9,996 nucleotides of DNA from an uncultured Eubacteriales bacterium (GTDB taxonomy: Bacteria; Bacillota_A; Clostridia; Oscillospirales; Oscillospiraceae), in assembly GCA_949739085.1 (NCBI GenBank), contig CATIYU010000133.1, positions 1 through 9,996 on the forward strand, given 5' to 3'. The stretch's first letter is position 1, and every line of letters starts with the position of its first letter. Position numbers and translations under genes: made by a program. The notes below the pieces were generated by a model that was not told the DNA's origin, searched no databases, and worked only from the letters and a program-made list of their open reading frames with translations. Of the stretch, positions 5,971 to 9,996 are shown piece after piece.

Positions 5971-6008
5971 GCCTAGGGTAAAATTTTCCCGTGAAAGGTG
6001 TTTGGTCT

Positions 6009-6776
6009 ATGAAGCGATTTTTCTTGCGGGCAGGCCGGCTCTGGTGCGCCGGCCTGGCGCTGTTCCTTCTGCGCCTCGCCCAGAACCGGACCGGCTTTGA
6101 CCCGGCCACCGGCTTAGCCGTGCCCTCCCTGGCGGGCACGGCGCTGGCGGCGGCGGTGGCGGCCTGCGCCGTCGTGGAGTTCATTCTGTTTCTGCGCCTG
6201 CCCAAGGGCAAGGCCGCCTATGCCGGGCAGTTCGCCCCGCCGGAGAGGGAGACCCTTCCGGCCGCCGCCGGAGGCCTGCTGCTGGCGGGCGGAGGCGTGC
6301 TGTTGATTCTAGGCGCGCTCCCCAGCTGGACACTGGTCGATCTGGGCACGGGCCTGCTGGGGGCCGCCGCCGGGGCGGGGTTTTTGCTGTTGGTGCGGAA
6401 GGCCCGGGCCGGAGAGGAACTGACCGTGGCCCCGCTGCTGCCCCCGCTGTTTTTCAGCGTGTGCTTCCTCCTCACCATCTACCTCCCCGCGGAGAGCGAT
6501 CCGGTGCTGGCCCGGTTCTATATTCCGTTGCTGGCCGCGGCCCTGACGTCCTACGCCTTCTCCCAGCTGGCCGCGTTTCTGCGGAAGGAGGGCAGTCCCC
6601 GGAGCTTTGTCTTCACCGGAGACATGGCGGTGGCGCTGTGTCTGGCGGCGCTGGCCGACGGCGGCGGGCTGGGCCAGGTGCTGCTCTTCGCGGGCTGCGC
6701 GGTGCTGCTGACGGTGTTCCTGCTGCTGCGGCGGGACGCGCCCCTTCCAGAACCGGAGGAGGACCCGGCCCCATAA
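6009..6776 (+). CDS. Unrecognised multi-pass membrane protein
   Basis: This is a 255-residue, strongly hydrophobic protein that I cannot assign to a family. I see about seven or eight likely membrane segments (~8-25, 39-62, 84-104, 108-129, 142-160, 168-190, 202-217, 221-241), short loops with basic clusters (RLPKGK at 63-68, RKARAG near 130-135) and a Pro/Glu-rich hydrophilic tail (EPEEDPAP). There are no obvious catalytic or ATP-binding motifs and no pattern of a known transporter. Start: an in-frame GTG exists at 5991, but ATG at 6009 has AAAGGTG 8 bases upstream and is preferred. Codon use and GC resemble the neighbours. It is divergent from spoIID, has its own sigma-A promoter, and ends 6 bases before a terminator hairpin, so it is transcribed alone. 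The promoter suggests growth-phase expression. The call as an integral membrane protein is firm; function is unknown. Confidence 0.8.
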   Translation: MKRFFLRAGRLWCAGLALFLLRLAQNRTGFDPATGLAVPSLAGTALAAAVAACAVVEFILFLRLPKGKAAYAGQFAPPERETLPAAAGGLLLAGGGVLLILGALPSWTLVDLGTGLLGAAAGAGFLLLVRKARAGEELTVAPLLPPLFFSVCFLLTIYLPAESDPVLARFYIPLLAAALTSYAFSQLAAFLRKEGSPRSFVFTGDMAVALCLAALADGGGLGQVLLFAGCAVLLTVFLLLRRDAPLPEPEEDPAP

Positions 6777-6782
6777 TTGTGC

Positions 6783-6824
6783 GGGGACGCCCCTGTCCAG
6801 CCGGACGGAGGCGTCCCCTTATTT
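6783..6824 (+). terminator. Intrinsic terminator between convergent genes
   Basis: GGGGACGCC (6783-6791) pairs perfectly with GGCGTCCCC (6810-6818). An inner GTCC/GGAC stem lies in the loop, and TTATTT follows. It ends the membrane-protein transcript. On the minus strand it stands about 19 bases after the MFS stop and may serve there too, although no U-tract follows in that direction. Confidence 0.85.
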
Positions 6825-6836
6825 GGATGAAGAGGG

Positions 6837-8063
6837 TTAGTAAGTTTGGTTGTAGACCTTTTTCACGTCCTCCCGGCCCCGCCACATGATGAGGTAACAG
6901 GGGATGATCTGGGCGAGACTCACCAGCGTGACGCACAGCCGGTAGTCCATCACCTCCCCCAGAGCCCCCACCGCCAGGGTCATCACGGCGGGCACAATGG
7001 CAAACAGGGTCTGCGAGACGGCGTTGATCTTGGCCCGCATGTGGTCCGGCAGGTAGTTCTGCACGCTGCTCTCCCGCAGGGTGGCGCTGTTGATACCCAG
7101 GAAGCCGCAGACCGCCCGGTTCGCCAGCATCAGCGGGAACCCCAGCCACAGCAGAACCGTGTCCATGGCGGCGTAGGTGATGTAAACTAGATAGGCCAGG
7201 GAAAACCGCTTCTGAGGCGGGATCTCGAATTTGTAGTGGACAACCCCGCCGATGGTACGGCCGATGAACTGGGCGGTGGTGAAGAGGGCGTACATGGTGA
7301 TATCCAGGCCCGGCGCGGTGCGGAACCACGCCCGGATCAAGGAGTCCGTGGCCTCGCTAACTCCCTGGGTGATGGGTATGTAGGCATAGATGCGCAGAAG
7401 CCCCTTCTCCTTTTTCAGGTACGCGAAGCCGTCCTTGAAATCCTGTGCGTAGGCGCGGAGAGAGAACCCCTGGCCTTTCCTTGTCCGCTCCTCCACCTTG
7501 ATCTGTGTCTCCACTGTAGCCGCCAGGAACAGAAGACCGCTTTCCGCCAGACAGATGGGCCCCAGCCCCCATTTTGTGTACAGGATGCTCACCACCGGCG
7601 TTACAATCATGATAACTGTGGGGTAGAGCATCCCGGAGATGGTGTAGCCCTTCTGGGCAAAGCCCTCGGGGATCAGGTTGGGGTAGAGGCTCTGGTAGGC
7701 CAAGCCGTAAACAGCGCCGATGGTGTTGGCCGCCAGGCAGAAGACAAGATAGAGCGGCAGGCTGAAGGAGTTGTCCATTAAATACCAGCCAAAAAGGAGC
7801 GTCACGCCCCCCAGCAGATAGTCCAGGCCCACCACCACCGGCTTGCGGCGGAAGTTGTCCAGATAGGGGGCGGCAAGCACCGGCAGCACCGCTTGAGGCA
7901 GCAGGGATACCGCGCTGAAGAGGGCGGACAGCAGGGTGCTGCCAGTGTTGTCAAACACCACAAACCCCAGGGCAAACCCCATGGCCACGCCGCCAATCGC
8001 GCTGATGACCGTGCCCAGAGTGATGATGGTGAAGTTCCTGCTCCAGAGGGTTTTCTGTTTCAT
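6837..8063 (-). CDS. Major facilitator superfamily transporter, efflux type
   Basis: This is a 408-residue inner-membrane transporter of the expected length for a 12-helix MFS protein. Hydrophobic segments run throughout (for example ~12-37, 44-66, 76-96, 103-125, 145-163, 167-184, then 224-240 onward to ~392). The loop between helices 2 and 3 carries an MFS motif-A-like YLDNFRRKPVVVG (67-79). A hydrophilic central loop (~185-222, lysine-rich) separates the two six-helix halves. The overall look resembles drug or macrolide efflux and siderophore-exporter MFS proteins; the substrate cannot be read. Start: the open frame reaches 8138, but that extension runs through the terminator of the upstream gene. 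ATG at 8063 has the very strong AAAGGAGGT close upstream. It lies downstream of an RRNPP-like regulator but beyond a terminator, with its own extended -10 promoter. Regulation by that protein is possible but not shown. Confidence 0.9.
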   Translation of the reverse strand: MKQKTLWSRNFTIITLGTVISAIGGVAMGFALGFVVFDNTGSTLLSALFSAVSLLPQAVLPVLAAPYLDNFRRKPVVVGLDYLLGGVTLLFGWYLMDNSFSLPLYLVFCLAANTIGAVYGLAYQSLYPNLIPEGFAQKGYTISGMLYPTVIMIVTPVVSILYTKWGLGPICLAESGLLFLAATVETQIKVEERTRKGQGFSLRAYAQDFKDGFAYLKKEKGLLRIYAYIPITQGVSEATDSLIRAWFRTAPGLDITMYALFTTAQFIGRTIGGVVHYKFEIPPQKRFSLAYLVYITYAAMDTVLLWLGFPLMLANRAVCGFLGINSATLRESSVQNYLPDHMRAKINAVSQTLFAIVPAVMTLAVGALGEVMDYRLCVTLVSLAQIIPCYLIMWRGREDVKKVYNQTY

Positions 8064-8068
8064 GGGAG

Positions 8069-8077
8069 ACCTCCTTT
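8069..8077 (-). promoter_or_regulatory. Strong ribosome-binding site that sets the MFS start
   Basis: The minus strand reads AAAGGAGGT, 5 bases before the ATG at 8063. It rules out the longer 433-residue reading that would begin at 8138 inside the hairpin at 8121-8158. Confidence 0.85.
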
Positions 8078-8090
8078 CGTTTCTACAGAC

Positions 8091-8099
8091 ATTGTAACA
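8091..8099 (-). promoter_or_regulatory. Extended -10 promoter for the MFS gene
   Basis: On the minus strand TGT is followed by TACAAT (8096-8091): an extended -10 with five of six consensus bases, about 28 bases before the MFS ATG. The -35 region is only a T-rich run (TTTTCT), which is also the U-tract of the upstream terminator, so the terminator and promoter overlap. Confidence 0.5.
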
Positions 8100-8107
8100 C
8101 GGCGGCT

Positions 8108-8158
8108 GGAAAAAGAAAAGGCGGCAGTTTTGAGACAATTTGTCCTCAAAACTGCCGC
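8108..8158 (-). terminator. Intrinsic terminator after the XRE/TPR regulator
   Basis: GCGGCAGTTTTGAG (8121-8134) is perfectly complementary to 8145-8158, a 14-bp stem with a 10-base loop. The loop itself contains ACAA/TTGT. On the minus strand it is followed by CTTTTCTTTTTCC. It begins 5 bases after the regulator stop codon and separates that operon from the MFS gene. Confidence 0.92.
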
Positions 8159-8163
8159 TTACA

Positions 8164-9345
8164 CTATTGTTTTTTCAATACCCAGGAAAATTCCTCGGAC
8201 AGCCGGTAGGCGTCCTTATACCTTCGCTCCGCCTCCAGCACCTCCAGCATGTAGGGCAGGTGGAAGCGGACGAATCCCTGGGGCAGCTCCTGGCGGAACC
8301 GCGCAAAGGCGCTCTCCATGAGGGCCGCGTAGGTCCCGTCCCGCAGGTAGTCCGGACAACGCAGGCGGTACTCTACCAGGTCCAGCAGTTCCGCCGCCGT
8401 GTCCCGCGAAATCTCGGGTACCGGCGCGGCGCGGCCCTGCTCCACGGCCTCCAGGGCTTCCACCGGCCGGCCCAATTTCTCCAGGGCGATGGCCAGCTTG
8501 TGGAAGTAGAGGACGTCCCGGCGGCCCGCGCTTTGCAGCAGGGCCAGAGCCTCCGCCGGGCGGCCCCCCTCCAGGTAGGTGCTGGCGGTGTTGTAGTTGA
8601 TATCCGCAAGCCGCTGCTCCCCGTCCGGAAGGACCTGCGACAGCCGCCGGGCCACCTTGAAGTGCTCCAGCATCAGCTCCAGCTGTCCCCCGTCGGAGCA
8701 GCAGTTGCCCAGGAAGATTTTCGCCTCGCACATCAGGTACGCGTGTCCCTCCCGGGCGGCCAGATCGTAGGCCCGTCCCAGCAGCTCCGCCGCCTCCAGA
8801 TACCGCCCCTGCCGGTAGCGGAGGACCCCCGCCTGGCAGGTGAAAAACCCGCAGGGGTTCAGCCGCAGTAGCTCCTCTGCCGCCCCCTCACGGTCCGCCT
8901 GCATTTGCAGCAGCAGATAAATTTCATACTGCCGCCGGTCCATGCAGGGGGCGAATTCCTTCAGCTCTGGGGGCGGGTTCTCCTGGCGGAAGACCTGCTC
9001 CAGCAGCAGCACGTCCAGCATGTAGGGGGAGGCCAGCAGGCGGTCCCGCCAGTCCGGGAAGAGGTCCGCGCCGCGCTCCCCCCAGCCCCGGCCCGCGTAC
9101 AGGTTCTCATAGAGGGCCCCGATGGTCTCCCCGGCCCAGGCAAGAAAATCCACGTCTGTCTCATAGGGGATGCCCAACCGGCCCAAAAGGGGCTGTAGGA
9201 TATCGCTGCCCGCCTCCGCCTTGCCCTGCTCGATTTTGCTCAGATAGCTCACCGTGCAGATGCCCTGGCAGAGGCCGTCCTGGGAGAAATTTTTCCGCAG
9301 GCGTTCCCGCCGGATGAGGGCTCCGGTGAATCGGGAGGCGTCCAT
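8164..9345 (-). CDS. XRE-family HTH regulator with TPR repeats, RRNPP-like
   Basis: This is a 393-residue probable transcription regulator. Residues ~7-60 form an XRE-type helix-turn-helix (IRRERLRKNFSQDGL, then CTVSYLSKIEQGK at 30-42, the recognition region). The wording GICxVSYLSKIExGK is characteristic of the PlcR/NprR/Rgg (RRNPP) class. The rest is helical with TPR-like units at about 173-203, 206-236, 247-272 (YNTASTYLEGGRPAEALALL) and 278-303. In the family this superhelix binds a short signalling peptide, often a secreted and re-imported one. No candidate propeptide gene is visible next to it. ATG at 9345 directly follows the TGA of the FAD-dehydrogenase gene with no intervening base. 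Its ribosome site GGAGGAG lies inside that gene, so translation is likely coupled. A strong terminator follows. The fold call is firm; peptide sensing and target genes are inferred. Confidence 0.85.
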   Translation of the reverse strand: MDASRFTGALIRRERLRKNFSQDGLCQGICTVSYLSKIEQGKAEAGSDILQPLLGRLGIPYETDVDFLAWAGETIGALYENLYAGRGWGERGADLFPDWRDRLLASPYMLDVLLLEQVFRQENPPPELKEFAPCMDRRQYEIYLLLQMQADREGAAEELLRLNPCGFFTCQAGVLRYRQGRYLEAAELLGRAYDLAAREGHAYLMCEAKIFLGNCCSDGGQLELMLEHFKVARRLSQVLPDGEQRLADINYNTASTYLEGGRPAEALALLQSAGRRDVLYFHKLAIALEKLGRPVEALEAVEQGRAAPVPEISRDTAAELLDLVEYRLRCPDYLRDGTYAALMESAFARFRQELPQGFVRFHLPYMLEVLEAERRYKDAYRLSEEFSWVLKKQ

Positions 9346-9996
9346 TCAGCTCTCCTCCGCCAGCCGCCGTCCCATGAGCACACCCATGACAGAGGCCATC
9401 ATCAGCCCCCGGGTCCAGCCGCTGGAGTCGCCCAGACAGTGGAGGCCCTCCACGTTGGTGTTGAACTGTTCGTCCATCTTCACCCGGTTGGAGTAGAATT
9501 TCAGCTCCGGGGAGTAGAGCAGCGTCTCCGTGGAGGCGAACCCCGGCACCACCTGGTCCATGGCCTGGATGAAGTTAATAATATTAATCATGGCCCGGTA
9601 GGGCATGGCGGCGGTAATGTCCCCCGCCACCGCGTCGGGCAGGGTGGGCCGCACGTTGGAGAAGCTCAGCTCCTTCTGCCACGTCCGCTTGCCGTCCAGA
9701 ATGTCCCCAAACCGCTGGACCAGGATACGGCCCGCCCCCAGCATGTTGGTCAGTTCCCCCACCTTCTGGGCGTAGGCGATGGGCTGGTTGAAGGGCTGGG
9801 AGAAGTTGTGGCTGCACAAAATAGCCAGGTTGGTGTTGCCGCTTTTGCGCTCCTTGTAGCTGTGGCCGTTGACCACCGCCAGGTCGTTGTCGTAGTTCTC
9901 CTGGCTGACGAAGCCGCCCGGGTTCTGGCAGAAGGTGCGGACCTTGTTCTTGAAGGGGCGGGGGTACCCCACCAGCTTGGACTCATAGAGCACCCG
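9346..9996 (-). CDS. FAD-dependent dehydrogenase (COG2509-like), C-terminal part
   Basis: Only the last 216 residues lie in the window; the start is beyond the right edge. The sequence reads like the C-terminal half of the 'uncharacterised FAD-dependent dehydrogenase' family (COG2509), normally about 450-530 residues. The recognisable features are the flavin-domain block with CQNPGGFV near the left, the NVRPTLPDAVAGDITAAMP region, and the terminal LHCLGDSSGWTRGLMMAS motif. In that motif the GD followed by a Gly-rich turn contacts the FAD ribityl/pyrophosphate in this fold. There is no membrane segment; the protein is cytoplasmic. The substrate is unknown for the family. It is translationally coupled to the downstream regulator gene. 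The family call rests on recognition by eye of the C-terminal motif and is good but not certain. Confidence 0.8.
   Translation of the reverse strand, partial: RVLYESKLVGYPRPFKNKVRTFCQNPGGFVSQENYDNDLAVVNGHSYKERKSGNTNLAILCSHNFSQPFNQPIAYAQKVGELTNMLGAGRILVQRFGDILDGKRTWQKELSFSNVRPTLPDAVAGDITAAMPYRAMINIINFIQAMDQVVPGFASTETLLYSPELKFYSNRVKMDEQFNTNVEGLHCLGDSSGWTRGLMMASVMGVLMGRRLAEES

Noticed and set aside
6613..7329. Minus-strand open frame spanning the convergent terminator
   Set aside because: It crosses the 6783-6818 hairpin and lies out of frame with the MFS gene and antisense to the membrane-protein gene. Its product is Arg/Pro/Gly/Ala-rich without motifs.
8064..8163. Short propeptide gene for the RRNPP-like regulator
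   Set aside because: The gap next to the regulator holds only a terminator and a promoter. I found no short open frame with a ribosome site and a hydrophobic leader there, and the other side is the dehydrogenase gene.

Overview
The window looks like chromosome from a GC-rich, motile, spore-forming member of the Clostridia, probably an Oscillospiraceae-type gut anaerobe (inference). The evidence is a sporulation gene (spoIID), a clostridial-type flagellin with a large variable middle, a four-cysteine L32, strong AAAGGAGG-type ribosome-binding sites and high GC with G/C-ending codons. No mobile element, CRISPR array, tRNA or rRNA is visible.

Layout. Positions 1-154 hold the 3' end of rpmF (+) and its terminator. 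Positions 178-4525 on the minus strand form a flagellar-filament module. It consists of a sigma-28-like promoter, a long structured leader, flagellin, an intrinsic terminator, and a large family-2 glycosyltransferase that is a good candidate for glycosylating that flagellin. Positions 4573-5889 (minus) hold spoIID followed by an unrecognised 68-residue protein and a large hairpin. A divergent control region at 5890-6008 separates spoIID from a multi-pass membrane protein (6009-6776, +) that has a near-consensus sigma-A promoter. That gene converges on an MFS transporter (6837-8063, -), with a terminator hairpin between them. Upstream of the transporter, an XRE-HTH/TPR regulator of RRNPP-like build (8164-9345, -) directly abuts the 3' end of a COG2509-type FAD-dependent dehydrogenase (9346-9996, -, cut by the window edge). 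A 14-bp terminator follows the regulator.

The observation most worth pursuing is the flagellin leader. Three separate inverted repeats there each place a GGA in the hairpin loop, and one loop is the flagellin Shine-Dalgarno itself. This is the layout expected of a CsrA-controlled flagellin mRNA. The glycosyltransferase leader shows a weaker version of the same pattern, which suggests that the filament protein and its modifying enzyme share translational control. All functional statements come from reading the sequence by eye; no database search or folding program was used.
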